From Rubrivivax sp. (GTDB lineage: Bacteria; Pseudomonadota; Gammaproteobacteria; Burkholderiales; Burkholderiaceae_C), in assembly GCA_027485165.1 (NCBI GenBank), contig JAIXRN010000089.1:36186-100185 (forward strand): a stretch of DNA of 64,000 nt, read 5' to 3'. Below the pieces are notes generated by a model. That model worked only from the letters and a program-made list of their open reading frames with translations. It searched no databases and was not told the DNA's origin. Positions 44,799-54,684 of this stretch are shown here, piece by piece (position 1 is the stretch's first letter; each line of letters starts with the position of its first letter). Made by a program: the position numbers and the translations under genes.

Positions 44799-46286
44799 TC
44801 AGCGGCTGCCACCACCCAGCAGCGCTGCGACCTTTTTCTTCGGGCGGATGTTGGGGGTCAGCAGCTTGGCCGCTGGCGACGCTGGGCTCTTCTCCCAGGC
44901 CGGTGGCGTGTCTGCGGCACGCGGTTCGTAGGGCTTGTCGAAGAATGGGTCGCTGGCACGCTGGGGCGCCGGGGCGCGGCGCGGGCGTTCAGCCATCGGC
45001 GCCGGGCTGCGCACGGCGCGCGCAGGGTCGGTGGCCGGCAGGCCGACATCAGCACCGGCATCAGCTTCGGCATCGACATCGTCGCGCGGCGGGCGCGCAC
45101 GGCGCACCGGGCGGTCGTCTTCGATCTGAATGGCTTCGAGGTCGATCTGCTTCTTCAGCAGCTTTTCGATGTCGCCCAGCAGCCGCATGTCGTCGCGGGC
45201 CACCAGCGTGATGGCCACACCCGACGCCCCGGCGCGGCCGGTGCGGCCGATGCGGTGGATGTAGTCCTCGGCATGGAAAGGCACGTCGAAATTGAAAACG
45301 GCGGGCAAGTCGGCGATGTCCAGGCCGCGCGCTGCCACATCGGTGGCCACCAGCAGGTCGACTTCGCCCGACTTGAAGGCCTGCAGGGCCTTCAGCCGTT
45401 CGTCCTGGCTCTTGTCGCCGTGCAGCGCTTGGGTCTTCAAACCATCCCGTTCGAAGCTGCGGGCCAGGCGCGCCGCGCCCAGCTTGCTGTTGACGAAGAT
45501 GATGGCCTGCGACAGTGCGCGCGTGCGCAGCAGCTGGCGGATAACGGCCCGCTTGTCGTCGTCGTCGCAGCTGTAGAAGCGTTGCTCCACCGTGCTGGCC
45601 GTGGCATTGGGCCGCGCGACTTCCACCAGCACCGGGTCTTGCAAGTAGCTGTTGGCCAGGCGCTTGATCTCGGGGCTGAAGGTGGCCGAAAACAGCAACG
45701 TCTGCCGCGTCTTGGGCAGGTAGGACAGGATGCGTTGCAGGTCGGGCAGGAAGCCGATGTCCAGCATGCGGTCGGCTTCGTCCAGCACCACGTACTCGAC
45801 CTGATTCAGCACCACATTCTTGGCTTCGATGTGGTCCAGCAGCCGGCCGGGCGTGGCGATCAGCACTTCGACCCCGCCCTTCAGCGCCAGCGTCTGCGGC
45901 TTCATGTCGATGCCGCCGAACACCACCAGCGACCGCAGCTGTGTGTGCTTGGCGTAGTTCTTGACGTTGGCCGCCACCTGGTCGGCCAGTTCACGCGTGG
46001 GGGCCAGCACCAGGGCCCGCACCGGGTGGCGCGCCGGGGACGTGTTGCCTGTCTCGTGCCGCAGCATCTTCTGCAGCAGCGGGATGGTGAAGGCGGCGGT
46101 CTTGCCGGTGCCCGTCTGGGCTGCGCCCATGACGTCACGCCCGGCCAGCACGATGGGGATGGCCTTGGCCTGGATGGGCGTCATGGCGACGTAGCCGGAA
46201 TCGGCCACGGCGCGCAGGAGCTTGGGGTCCAGGGGGAGGGTGTTGAACAGCGGGGGCTGCTCCTCGATCGCAGAAACGGTAGTCAT
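44799..46286 (-). CDS. rhlE: DEAD-box RNA helicase RhlE
   Basis: ATP-dependent RNA helicase for ribosome assembly and mRNA turnover. The 495-residue protein from the ATG at 46286 has Walker A AQTGTGKT (56-63), PTREL (96-100), DEAD (169-172), SAT (200-202) and HRIGRTGRAG in the second RecA domain. A basic, Pro-rich C-terminal tail follows (about 385-495) and ends LGGGSR. The start overlaps the stop codon of the upstream polysaccharide transferase gene (4 bp), although GGAG 11 bases upstream could also serve. Frames further upstream are shadows. Confidence 0.93.
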   Translation of the reverse strand: MTTVSAIEEQPPLFNTLPLDPKLLRAVADSGYVAMTPIQAKAIPIVLAGRDVMGAAQTGTGKTAAFTIPLLQKMLRHETGNTSPARHPVRALVLAPTRELADQVAANVKNYAKHTQLRSLVVFGGIDMKPQTLALKGGVEVLIATPGRLLDHIEAKNVVLNQVEYVVLDEADRMLDIGFLPDLQRILSYLPKTRQTLLFSATFSPEIKRLANSYLQDPVLVEVARPNATASTVEQRFYSCDDDDKRAVIRQLLRTRALSQAIIFVNSKLGAARLARSFERDGLKTQALHGDKSQDERLKALQAFKSGEVDLLVATDVAARGLDIADLPAVFNFDVPFHAEDYIHRIGRTGRAGASGVAITLVARDDMRLLGDIEKLLKKQIDLEAIQIEDDRPVRRARPPRDDVDAEADAGADVGLPATDPARAVRSPAPMAERPRRAPAPQRASDPFFDKPYEPRAADTPPAWEKSPASPAAKLLTPNIRPKKKVAALLGGGSR

Positions 46287-47419
46287 GAGCTTGAATTGTC
46301 TCCTTCGGAGAACGGACGGGTTCGTTCCCCGAGCAGGCGAATGATCCGGGGTGCCCGGAAGCGAACGATCCGCCAGTACAGCGCCACGTAGCTGCAGGAA
46401 AACAGCAACAGGAAACCCGCTAGCAGGCGAGTATCCGCCCAGAAGAGAGTGGCTGGAACGATAGACGCCATGCAAAGCACCCACAAGACAGGCGACGTCA
46501 TGGAGTTCTTTCGCGCCAGCGCCTTGGAGCCATTGCCGCCCACCGCCCAACGCATGGCTCGCCTGTAGATCAGCGAGTGAAGGTGGATGCCATCTGGCAT
46601 GGCAGCTGGCTGCTGGCGCAGAAACCAACGGCGGTAGATTGAAAAAACAGTTTCGAACGCCGGGTAGACGCACACCAGCAGAGGAAACAAGGGCGAGACC
46701 TCCGGGTTGCGAACGAGCAAAAGAATCGAGAACTCGGCGACGACAAAGCCCAGAAAATACGCGCCCCCGTCACCAAGAAAAATCATTCCAGCAGGAAAGT
46801 TCCATACAAAGAAACCCAGCACGGCACCGATGCTGGCAACTGCCAGGGTCGCGATCAGTACATCGTCCACCTGGAATCCGACATAGGCGATGGCGCCCAA
46901 CATCAGCATCACGCACATCGATGCGAGACCATTGAAACCGTCGATGATGTTCACGGAATTGGCTATGCCAGCCACCGAAAACACAGTCAGGGCCAAAGCA
47001 CCCGCCGGGTAGGACACCAGCCAGTCCAAGCCAGGGATGCTGGTGCGCGTGATGGCCGCGTCGACCAGAAGAAATGCCATTACGGCTGCCATCATCGTAG
47101 CCGCCAGGCGGCCACGCGGCGGGACTGACCCGGTCAAGTCTTCGATGAAACCACCCAAAAATGCGGGCAAGGCACACAAAAGAACGAGCGCCGTCAGCCG
47201 CGCCTGCGCACCCAACCCCAACGCCACCCACCATAACGGGATGAACCACAGCGACAACACGATCGCAAGTCCGCCGATGCGAGGCACGGCGATATGGTGA
47301 AAGCGCTGCGGTTTCCTCAGCTGCGGGTTGTCCAAGCGGCTACCGCTGGACTTGCCCATGCGCACGAGGACGAGGTTAACAACGAAGGAGAGCGCGAAAG
47401 TCGCGAACAGAACTGCCAC
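46283..47419 (-). CDS. WecA/MraY-family sugar-phosphate transferase (initiates glycan on lipid carrier)
   Basis: Inner-membrane enzyme that moves a sugar 1-phosphate onto undecaprenyl phosphate. The 378-residue protein has about ten hydrophobic segments and the family motifs: Asp94 region GGFIEDLTG, NIIDGFNGLAS (158-167), FLGDGGAYFLGF (214-225) and HLHSLIYRR near 290. Start is GTG at 47419; no ATG is in frame. The stop codon overlaps rhlE. G+C is lower than in the flanks (34 of 60 in the line at 46801). It lies next to the fkbM gene and opposite the Wza gene, so it probably starts the cluster's polysaccharide. Sugar unknown. Confidence 0.85.
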   Translation of the reverse strand: MAVLFATFALSFVVNLVLVRMGKSSGSRLDNPQLRKPQRFHHIAVPRIGGLAIVLSLWFIPLWWVALGLGAQARLTALVLLCALPAFLGGFIEDLTGSVPPRGRLAATMMAAVMAFLLVDAAITRTSIPGLDWLVSYPAGALALTVFSVAGIANSVNIIDGFNGLASMCVMLMLGAIAYVGFQVDDVLIATLAVASIGAVLGFFVWNFPAGMIFLGDGGAYFLGFVVAEFSILLLVRNPEVSPLFPLLVCVYPAFETVFSIYRRWFLRQQPAAMPDGIHLHSLIYRRAMRWAVGGNGSKALARKNSMTSPVLWVLCMASIVPATLFWADTRLLAGFLLLFSCSYVALYWRIVRFRAPRIIRLLGERTRPFSEGDNSSS

Positions 47420-47511
47420 AAGTCATTGTAGGCAAGGGCTGCGGGGCCCTGATTCGCCCGCCCGCTCTCTGCGTGGACGTGCCGGCGAGCGGAGCCAGAT
47501 CAGACCATTCG

Positions 47512-48516
47512 TCATTGCCGGGATGGCCGGGCCAGCAAATCGACGTGGTCGACCCCGGAAGCTCGGTGCGCCGCGAGCACGGCGGCCACGTCCTGGGAAC
47601 ATCCCTGCAAAGTGCCGTCGCTTTGGATGACGTCGACCTCATAGCCCAGAGCGAACAGGAATTCGAGGTACTGCGAAGCAGTGCGGCCAGAGATGCCCGC
47701 AAGCATAGGAGGGCAGAACTCGCTGACGATGACGGGGAGGTCGCGCGCTAGCAGGCCCTGCAGACCTTCGAGGGCCGAAGCCTCTGCGCCTTCGGTATCG
47801 ATCTTGATGAAGTCGACCTTGGCGTATTCCGGCAGCAAACGGCCCAGCGGGGCAACCAGCGTGGTGGTCAATGCAACGATCGCCTGCCAGTCTCCAACGA
47901 TCGGCGCGGTCGTACCATTGGTAAACGACGAGTTCAGCATCAACAAGCCCAGGTCGCGGCCCGCTGCGGTCTGCAGCACGGTCACGTGTTCGAAGCCATT
48001 CAGACGCCGAGTGGATTCGATCATGCGCACATTTTGTGCATTAGGCTCGACAGCGTACACGTGGCCCGACGGCCCCACCAGGCAAGCAGCCAGCGCCGTG
48101 AAGTAACCAATGTTGGCGCCAATGTCGAGCACGCACATGCCTGGCCTCAAGTACTGCCGGAAAACCTGAGCGACATGCGGTTCATAAGCGCCTGCAAGGA
48201 CATTACGCCCAACATCAGCGTCGGAGGGCGAGTACAGCAGCCGGTACCCAGAGAGGTCGGCCACGCGGATGTCATCTGGCAGACGAGGGTTCAGCAGACC
48301 GCGCCGAGCGAACTCCAGGCTGTTGACAAAGGTTGCCACAACCGTGGCGAGATCGACGCCGACGCGGGAAAAGTGGCCGATCTCCTCGGGGTTCGGATCT
48401 CGGCCCAGCAGTAGGTGGAAACAGGCAACGATGTCGTCAGCCGTGGTCTGCCAGTTGCCGCGGGGGTTCCTGACGCCTGACGGCAACTGCTGCGTATCAG
48501 CACTGGATACAGACAT
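47512..48516 (-). CDS. FkbM-family methyltransferase with N-terminal DUF4214-like segment
   Basis: The 334-residue protein has a DUF4214-like helical segment at about 27-75 (ACFHLLLGRDPNPEEIGHFS) and an FkbM domain with SAM motif I CVLDIGANIGYFTA (128-141), EPNAQNVRMI, FIKIDTEGAE and SEFCPPML. FkbM enzymes O-methylate sugars and polyketides. The gene is divergent from the Wza gene across about 250 bp and is followed 92 bp on by the WecA-like gene. The DUF4214 pattern recurs in two other proteins of this cluster. Substrate is inferred to be a glycan residue. Confidence 0.85.
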   Translation of the reverse strand: MSVSSADTQQLPSGVRNPRGNWQTTADDIVACFHLLLGRDPNPEEIGHFSRVGVDLATVVATFVNSLEFARRGLLNPRLPDDIRVADLSGYRLLYSPSDADVGRNVLAGAYEPHVAQVFRQYLRPGMCVLDIGANIGYFTALAACLVGPSGHVYAVEPNAQNVRMIESTRRLNGFEHVTVLQTAAGRDLGLLMLNSSFTNGTTAPIVGDWQAIVALTTTLVAPLGRLLPEYAKVDFIKIDTEGAEASALEGLQGLLARDLPVIVSEFCPPMLAGISGRTASQYLEFLFALGYEVDVIQSDGTLQGCSQDVAAVLAAHRASGVDHVDLLARPSRQ

Positions 48517-48765
48517 GTGAGGAAGACCCCCCCTTGATTCGCTGCCATGGCGGAATGCACCACCCTCTCACCAGATCGCAGGTCTGGCACACCACCACAA
48601 TGGTATCCGTGCTAGCGGCCAGATCCGTCCTGCATAGTCCGGTACCGAGTGCGCGCCGCAGGAGACCAGGCCCGAAGTCAAGCCGATACGGGGCAGTGAA
48701 GCGCCTTGACTCGAGAATAGTGCGATGTGCCCCTTAAACTTGGCCAGATGTCTACTTGCATCCCG

Positions 48766-49908
48766 ATGATCCGAACGTTCACTCTGCTGGCCTCTGTTCT
48801 CTTGTTCGCCGGATGTGCGCACCAGTTGTCAGGCAGCGGGCCCAGCCTGGGTGACCTCGATGCGGCCACTGTCGCCAGCACCGGGCCTGTGCAGGTTGTG
48901 AACATCGACGCCGCCGTCGCCAGCCGCCTCCAAGCTCAGAGACGTAGCCAGTCCTTTGCCGACGGCCTCAAAGCTGAAGGCAGGTTCAGCGAAATCGGCC
49001 TGGGCGACACGATTGAGGTCACCATCTGGGAGGCGCCCCCTGCGACCCTCTTCGGTGGCGCAGCCGTCGATGTGCGTGCGCCATCGACAACGCGCGGCAC
49101 GCAGTTTCCGGAACAGGTGGTCGACCGGGCTGGCCAGATCAGCGTGCCGTTTGCCGGGCGCATCCAGGTAGCGGGTCTGAGCCCGCAGGCGGTGGAAGCG
49201 CAGATCATCCAGCGCCTGAAGGGGAAGGCCAACCAGCCCGAGGTCCTGGTGCGTGTGCTGCGCAATGCTTCATCAACCGTCACGGTCGTAGGCGAGGTGG
49301 CCAACAGTATCCGGGTTCCGCTCACGCCCAGTGGCGAGCGGCTGCTCGACGTCCTGGCCGCTGCCGGTGGTGTGCGCCAGTCTGTCAACAAGACGACGCT
49401 GCAGATCACGCGGGGCCGCACGGCCATCGCAATGTCCTTGGACACTGTGATTCGCGACCCCGACCAAAATGTGCGGTTGCAGGCTGGCGACGTGGTCACG
49501 GCGCTGACTCAGCCATATTCGTTCACTGCGCTGGGAGCGACCGGGCGGAACGAGGAGATAGCCTTCGAAGCACAGGGGCTGTCGCTGGCGCAGGCACTGG
49601 CGCGCGCTGGCGGGCTGAACGACTCCCGCGCCAGCGCACGCGGCGTCTTTCTGTTCAGGTTCGAATCCGCGCAGGCGCTGGACTGGCCGAAGTCTCCGGT
49701 GGCGTCCACCCCTGACGGCCAGGTGCCCGTGGTCTATCGCATCGACTTGACAGATCCAGCCAGTTTCTTCGTCATGCAGAACTTCATGATCAACCACCGC
49801 GACGTGCTGTACGTCAGCAATGCACCTGCGGCGGAACTGCAGAAGTTCTTGAACCTCATCTTCTCGATCGCCTATCCGGTGTTGACCACGATCAGCGTCA
49901 CCCGCTGA
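48766..49908 (+). CDS. Wza-like polysaccharide export outer-membrane lipoprotein
   Basis: The ATG at 48766 gives a lipoprotein signal MIRTFTLLASVLLFAGC with lipid Cys17; an ATG six codons earlier and a GTG further up are alternatives. The 380-residue product has a Poly_export domain (GLGDTIEVTIWEAP to EVLVRVLRNASSTVTVVGEV) followed by SLBB-type segments (about 180-330), and a C-terminal helix (LQKFLNLIFSIAYPVLTTISV) that would cross the outer membrane as in Wza. It starts the plus-strand part of the cluster and is followed 13 bp on by the DUF4214 gene. No Wzc-like kinase is in the window. Confidence 0.9.
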   Translation: MIRTFTLLASVLLFAGCAHQLSGSGPSLGDLDAATVASTGPVQVVNIDAAVASRLQAQRRSQSFADGLKAEGRFSEIGLGDTIEVTIWEAPPATLFGGAAVDVRAPSTTRGTQFPEQVVDRAGQISVPFAGRIQVAGLSPQAVEAQIIQRLKGKANQPEVLVRVLRNASSTVTVVGEVANSIRVPLTPSGERLLDVLAAAGGVRQSVNKTTLQITRGRTAIAMSLDTVIRDPDQNVRLQAGDVVTALTQPYSFTALGATGRNEEIAFEAQGLSLAQALARAGGLNDSRASARGVFLFRFESAQALDWPKSPVASTPDGQVPVVYRIDLTDPASFFVMQNFMINHRDVLYVSNAPAAELQKFLNLIFSIAYPVLTTISVTR

Positions 49909-49921
49909 AGCCTGTGCTGCC

Positions 49922-50545
49922 ATGACCGATCCTGCTGCGCCCGTCCTATCCCTGTCGATTGACGACTTGATTCGCCGACACGACGACCAGCAGTTCGTTC
50001 AAGTCGCCTACCAAGCCCTGCTGGGGCGGCAGGCAGACGCTGACGGCCTGCAGACCTACGTCACGCTGCTGCGCCAGGGCATGAGCAAGTCCGACATCCT
50101 GTGCGCACTGGCTGTCTCTGAGGAAGGGCGCGCGCAAGAGACTGCACGCAAGCCGGCGGGCCTGGATGGCTTACTGCGCAACCAGCATGCCCGCCTGCAC
50201 CCTAGTCTGCTGCAGCGGATGTGGCGCCGCCTACTGGGGCCGGCGGTCTTCGACCAGGCGCAGGAAACCCAGCGCGAGCTGCGGGTAGCCGCCAACCGCA
50301 GCTACGTGCTGGAGCAATTGCTTGGACAACTGCAGCAAGACCTCAAGCAAACGCGTGCGGACCTTGCCGAAGTTAAGGAATTGGTAGCCGCCGGCGGCCA
50401 ATCCAGTTCGGCAGGTGCCGCGGCTCGCGGCAGCGCCTCCCAGCCCCTTCCTGGGCCGGGGCACGACCCGGTACCCCCACGGGCCAGCACCTGGCTGCAC
50501 GCCATGCGGCGCTTCAGCGCGGCCCGCCACGGGCGAGCCCACTGA
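49922..50545 (+). CDS. DUF4214-containing protein
   Basis: A 207-residue soluble protein. The DUF4214 core is at about 24-70 (QVAYQALLGRQADADGLQTY, then MSKSDILCALAVSEEGR). It is followed by a helical, coiled-coil-like stretch (about 110-155, LGQLQQDLKQTRADLAEVKEL) and a Ser/Pro/Ala-rich tail. The ATG at 49922 lies 13 bp after the Wza gene and 17 bp before the giant glycosyltransferase. DUF4214 has no known function. In this cluster it is present here as a near-isolated domain plus coiled coil, which suggests an assembly or adaptor role; that is inference. Confidence 0.75.
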   Translation: MTDPAAPVLSLSIDDLIRRHDDQQFVQVAYQALLGRQADADGLQTYVTLLRQGMSKSDILCALAVSEEGRAQETARKPAGLDGLLRNQHARLHPSLLQRMWRRLLGPAVFDQAQETQRELRVAANRSYVLEQLLGQLQQDLKQTRADLAEVKELVAAGGQSSSAGAAARGSASQPLPGPGHDPVPPRASTWLHAMRRFSAARHGRAH

Positions 50546-50562
50546 GCACCACGACTTCTCCC

Positions 50563-53500
50563 ATGAAGCTTCTGATCGACATCCAGGGCTGCCAGAACGG
50601 CAGCCGTTTCCGCGGCATTGGCCGCAGCAGCTTGGCTCTGGCCCGTGCGATGCTGCAGCAAGCTGGGCGACACGAGGTCTACCTGCTGCTCAATGGCCTG
50701 TTCGCGGACACCATTGACCCCATCAAGCGCGAACTGGCCGGGTGGGTTGATGACAGTCGCATCCTGGTGTTTCAGGTGCCCGGACCAGTCGACGAATTGC
50801 GAGAAGCCAATGCCTGGCGCAAGCATGCGGCAGAACAACTGCGCGAACGCTGCATTGGGCAGCTCGACCCCGACGCCGTCTTCGTCACGAGCATGGTCGA
50901 AGGCGCACAAGACAACACCGTGGCCGCGGTGGGCTGGCTGGGCGGCCGGGCTGTGCAATGCGCCCTGCTCCACGACCTGATCCCACTGCTAGATCCCGAC
51001 CGTTACATCGGCTGGCCGCCAGCCAGGCGCTGGTACATGGACAAGGTGGCGTCTCTCTCGCGCTGCGACTTGTTGCTGTCTGTGTCCGAATCGGCGCGTC
51101 AGGAAGCCATCGATGCCATGGGTCTGGATGCCAAGAGGGTGGTGAACATCTCGTCAGGTGCGGACCCCAAGTTCGAAAACGCCAAGGTCACCGCCGCACA
51201 GCTTCGTGCTTGCCATACCCGGCTGGGCCTGGAGCGGCCCTATCTGATGCACGCTGGCAGCATCGAGCCGCGCAAGAACTTCGACGGGCTGATCCGTGCA
51301 TTCGGCGCACTGGCGCCGGCATTGCGTCAGCAGTATCAGCTGGTGCTCGTGGGCAAGTTCGACGGCGAAGGCAAGCAGCAACTGCTGTCAGCCGGAGCCC
51401 AGGCGGGCCTGGCTGGCAACGACATGGTGCTGACCGGTCACATCAGCGACGACGAGCTCATGGCGCTGTATAGCGGCTGCCACTTGTTTGTCTACCCGTC
51501 GCTGCACGAAGGCTTCGGACTGCCCGCGCTCGAAGCCATGCATTTCGGCGTACCGGTGATTGGGTCCAACATCACCAGCATCCCTGAAGTGATCGGGCGG
51601 GACGACGCCACCTTCGACCCGCGCTCGACCAGCTCGATGACCAGTCTGATCACGCGCTGTCTGACTGACTCGACTTTCTATGCCAGTTTGAAGGCACACG
51701 CGGCGCGCCAATGCCAGCGCTTTTCCTGGACTGACAGCGCCCGTACTGCACTACGCGCCATCGAAGCGGCCGTGGCGAGCGCTCGACTGAAAGCCTGCCC
51801 CGGCCGCGTCCAGGACGCCTGGATGATCAAGCAGCTGGTGGCAGGCTATGGCGTGCCTGGCGGACAGGATTCCGATCTGACACAGGCTGCCCAGTGCCTG
51901 GCCGCCAACGAATTGACCGTGCAGCGAGTACAGGCGCATGCCCGAAATGCCGCACCAATGGTCTGGCGCATCGAGGGGCCGTTCGACAGCAGCTACAGCC
52001 TGGCCCTCGTGAACCGCGAGTCCGCACGCGCCTTGGCAGCCTTCGGTCACACCGTGGTGCTGCACTCCACTGAGGGGCCTGGCGATATTCCGGTGGACCC
52101 CGAATTTCTGGGGTGCAACGACGATCTGGCGCGCATGCACGCACGCGAACGGAGCCATCCAGCTGCAAGCTGCACGGTCGTCAGCCGCAACCTCTACCCG
52201 CCTCGGGTATCGAAGATGGAAGGCGAGATCAACATTCTGGGCCACTACGCTTGGGAAGAGACTGGTTTCCCTGAGGACTGGGTGGAGCAGTTCAACGCAG
52301 AGCTCGACGGCATCACCTGTACGTCGGCCCATGTGCGCAAGGTCCTGATCGACAACGGCGTGCGCGTGCCGCTGGCCGTGGTGGGCAACGGCGTGGACCA
52401 TTGGGACCGTATCGACCCCGCTCCAGGGCGGCAGTTCGCCGGCCGTCGTTTCCGGTTTCTGCACGTCTCGTCCTGCTTCCCGCGCAAGGGCGCCGACGTT
52501 CTTCTCGCCGCGTTCGGCCAGGCCTTCAACAGCTCTGACGACGTGAGCTTGCTGATCAAGACCTTTGCCAACCCGCACAACACGATCCAGGCGCAACTAG
52601 AACAAGCCCGAAGCAGCAACCCGCTCTTTCCGGACATCCACATCATCGAAGAAGACCTCTCAGACGCTGAACTGAAGGCTTTGTACCTGCACTGCCATGT
52701 CATGGTCGCGCCCAGCCGTGCCGAGGGCTTCGGGCTGCCGCTGGCCGAAGCCATGCTCAGCGGCCTACCCGTCATCACCACGGGCTGGAGCGGTGCGCTG
52801 GACTTCTGCGACGCTTCCAATGCCTGGCTGGTGGACTACAGCTTCACGCCCACCGACAGCCATTTCGGCCTGAGCCAGTCCCTGTGGGCCGACCCGGACC
52901 CGGGATCGCTGGTGGCTGCGTTGCGCAGTGCGCAGGTTGCCTCGCCGGGCGAGCTGCGACGCAAAGCCGACGCCGGGGCCGCGTTGCTGCGGGCACATTA
53001 CAAATGGTCGGACGCCAGCGCGCGCGCTGTCGTGGCAGTGCAGCGCTGGCGCAGCCCGAAAGGCCAGGCCCTTGCCAACAGCGCGCCGCGGGTCGGCTGG
53101 GTGACCACCTGGAACACGCGCTGTGGCATCGCGAGCTATTCGCAACATCTCCTGCGCGCCCGCAGCGGAAACCAGCCCTGGGTACTGGCCCCGCGTGATG
53201 GCGGGCTACTGCGCCAGGACGAAGGTTTCGTCCAGCGTTGCTGGGCCCAGGGCAAGCAGGACAACGGTCTGGACAGCCTGGCAGCCGCCGTGGCGAAGCT
53301 CGATCTCGACGTCCTGGTGTTGCAGTTCAACTATGGCTTCTTCGGCTTTGCAGCGCTGGCGGATTTCCTACACGAACAGGTCGACCGGGGACGGGTTCTG
53401 ATCGTGACTCTGCACGCCACTACCGACCCGCAGCAACTGGCGCAAAACGACCCCAACTGGCAACTGCAAACCTTGGCAGCTGCCCTGGTCCGCTGCCACC

Positions 53501-54684
53501 GGGTGCTGGTGCATTCGCGCGCTGACTTGAACCGTCTGCGCCAGCTCGGCATCACGCACAACGCGACGCTCTATGCCCATCCCATCTGGGGCCAAGCGGC
53601 CGTCCCTGTCGCCGCACCCCTCAAGGGGCGCGCGGCGCGCCTGGCCACCTTTGGCTTCTGTCTGCCAGGTAAAGGGCTTGAACAGGTGGTGCAGGCCGTG
53701 GCCAACCTGAACCGGCGTGACCAAGCGGTCGAGCTGCTGATGTTGAACGCCGAGTTCCCAGCCGTCGAATCCAGCCGCCTGGCTACGGAGTTGCGCGCGT
53801 TGATCAAGGCCCTGGGGATGGGTCAGCACATCCAGCTCCGAACCGAGTTCCTTCCCGATGAAACGGTGGACGAGTTGCTGGCCGAATGCGACCTGATCAT
53901 CTTCGCTTACCAGCGAACGGGCGAATCCGCCAGCGGCGCGGTCCGAAATGGCATGGCGACAGGGCGGCCAGTGCTGGTCACGCCCTTGCCCATCTTTGGC
54001 GAATTGGGCGAAGCCGTGTTCCGCGCAGATGGGCTGGAGACATCTTCCATCACCTTGGCGGTCGAGCAGGCGCTCGCCGACCTGTCCAGCCAAAACGAGC
54101 GTGCACTGAACACGGCTGAGAGCGCCGCCCGCTGGCGCGCACGGCACGATGTGAAGCGCCTGGTTGCACGGCTGCAGAACATGGAATTCGCGCTGTGGCG
54201 CGACCTCAGGATGGAAGGCTACGACACCGGCTGCATTCCCGAAGGCTACGAACTGGACGGTTCCAGCCGGCAGATCCAGGGCCAGGTGGGGCACCCTTCG
54301 CACCGGGGCCGCGTGGCAGACGGCAAGGCTGGCCTGTTCTGCTACGGCCAGTACCTGCGCCTTGCCGCGGGGCACTACGAGGTCGTTCTCCAATGGGCAG
54401 CGCCGCCCCACGGGCTCGCCAGCGGCGACGTCGCCATCGACGGCGGCAATACGCGGCTGAGCCAGTGGCGATCAGAAGCACAGGAACCCGGCAGCCGTGA
54501 ATGGCGTTTTCCGATCCAGTTGTTGCATGACGTCACGGACCTGGAAGTGCGCATCGACGTGGCAGACGGATTCACAGGCCAGTTGATGTCGCTGGCGGTA
54601 CTGCCTTTGCCGACCGAGGGTGTGCAGGAAAAGACAGCCAATGTCAGGGCGGAAACTTGGAAAGCGGCATCGATCACGGCATGA
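50563..54684 (+). CDS. Giant glycosyltransferase with three GT4-type domains and a C-terminal beta module
   Basis: The 1373-residue protein contains three glycosyltransferase domains in a row. Domain 1 (1-410) has YLMHAGSIEPRKNFDGLIRAF (about 227) and YPSLHEGFGLPALEAM (about 310). Domain 2 (465-810) has FLHVSSCFPRKGADVLLAAF (about 631) and PSRAEGFGLPLAEAM (about 717). Domain 3 (840-1220) has ATFGFCLPGKGLEQVV (about 1027) and RTGESASGAVRNGMATGRPV (about 1117) in place of the EGFG box. Residues about 1235-1373 form a beta-rich module. The stop codon overlaps the next gene. It may add three successive sugars of a repeat unit. Donors and acceptors are unknown. Confidence 0.88.
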   Translation: MKLLIDIQGCQNGSRFRGIGRSSLALARAMLQQAGRHEVYLLLNGLFADTIDPIKRELAGWVDDSRILVFQVPGPVDELREANAWRKHAAEQLRERCIGQLDPDAVFVTSMVEGAQDNTVAAVGWLGGRAVQCALLHDLIPLLDPDRYIGWPPARRWYMDKVASLSRCDLLLSVSESARQEAIDAMGLDAKRVVNISSGADPKFENAKVTAAQLRACHTRLGLERPYLMHAGSIEPRKNFDGLIRAFGALAPALRQQYQLVLVGKFDGEGKQQLLSAGAQAGLAGNDMVLTGHISDDELMALYSGCHLFVYPSLHEGFGLPALEAMHFGVPVIGSNITSIPEVIGRDDATFDPRSTSSMTSLITRCLTDSTFYASLKAHAARQCQRFSWTDSARTALRAIEAAVASARLKACPGRVQDAWMIKQLVAGYGVPGGQDSDLTQAAQCLAANELTVQRVQAHARNAAPMVWRIEGPFDSSYSLALVNRESARALAAFGHTVVLHSTEGPGDIPVDPEFLGCNDDLARMHARERSHPAASCTVVSRNLYPPRVSKMEGEINILGHYAWEETGFPEDWVEQFNAELDGITCTSAHVRKVLIDNGVRVPLAVVGNGVDHWDRIDPAPGRQFAGRRFRFLHVSSCFPRKGADVLLAAFGQAFNSSDDVSLLIKTFANPHNTIQAQLEQARSSNPLFPDIHIIEEDLSDAELKALYLHCHVMVAPSRAEGFGLPLAEAMLSGLPVITTGWSGALDFCDASNAWLVDYSFTPTDSHFGLSQSLWADPDPGSLVAALRSAQVASPGELRRKADAGAALLRAHYKWSDASARAVVAVQRWRSPKGQALANSAPRVGWVTTWNTRCGIASYSQHLLRARSGNQPWVLAPRDGGLLRQDEGFVQRCWAQGKQDNGLDSLAAAVAKLDLDVLVLQFNYGFFGFAALADFLHEQVDRGRVLIVTLHATTDPQQLAQNDPNWQLQTLAAALVRCHRVLVHSRADLNRLRQLGITHNATLYAHPIWGQAAVPVAAPLKGRAARLATFGFCLPGKGLEQVVQAVANLNRRDQAVELLMLNAEFPAVESSRLATELRALIKALGMGQHIQLRTEFLPDETVDELLAECDLIIFAYQRTGESASGAVRNGMATGRPVLVTPLPIFGELGEAVFRADGLETSSITLAVEQALADLSSQNERALNTAESAARWRARHDVKRLVARLQNMEFALWRDLRMEGYDTGCIPEGYELDGSSRQIQGQVGHPSHRGRVADGKAGLFCYGQYLRLAAGHYEVVLQWAAPPHGLASGDVAIDGGNTRLSQWRSEAQEPGSREWRFPIQLLHDVTDLEVRIDVADGFTGQLMSLAVLPLPTEGVQEKTANVRAETWKAASITA

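Noticed and set aside
48517..48765. Divergent promoters between the fkbM and Wza-like genes
   Set aside because: TTGACT motifs exist on both strands but none has a usable -10 at 16-18 bp, so no site is called.
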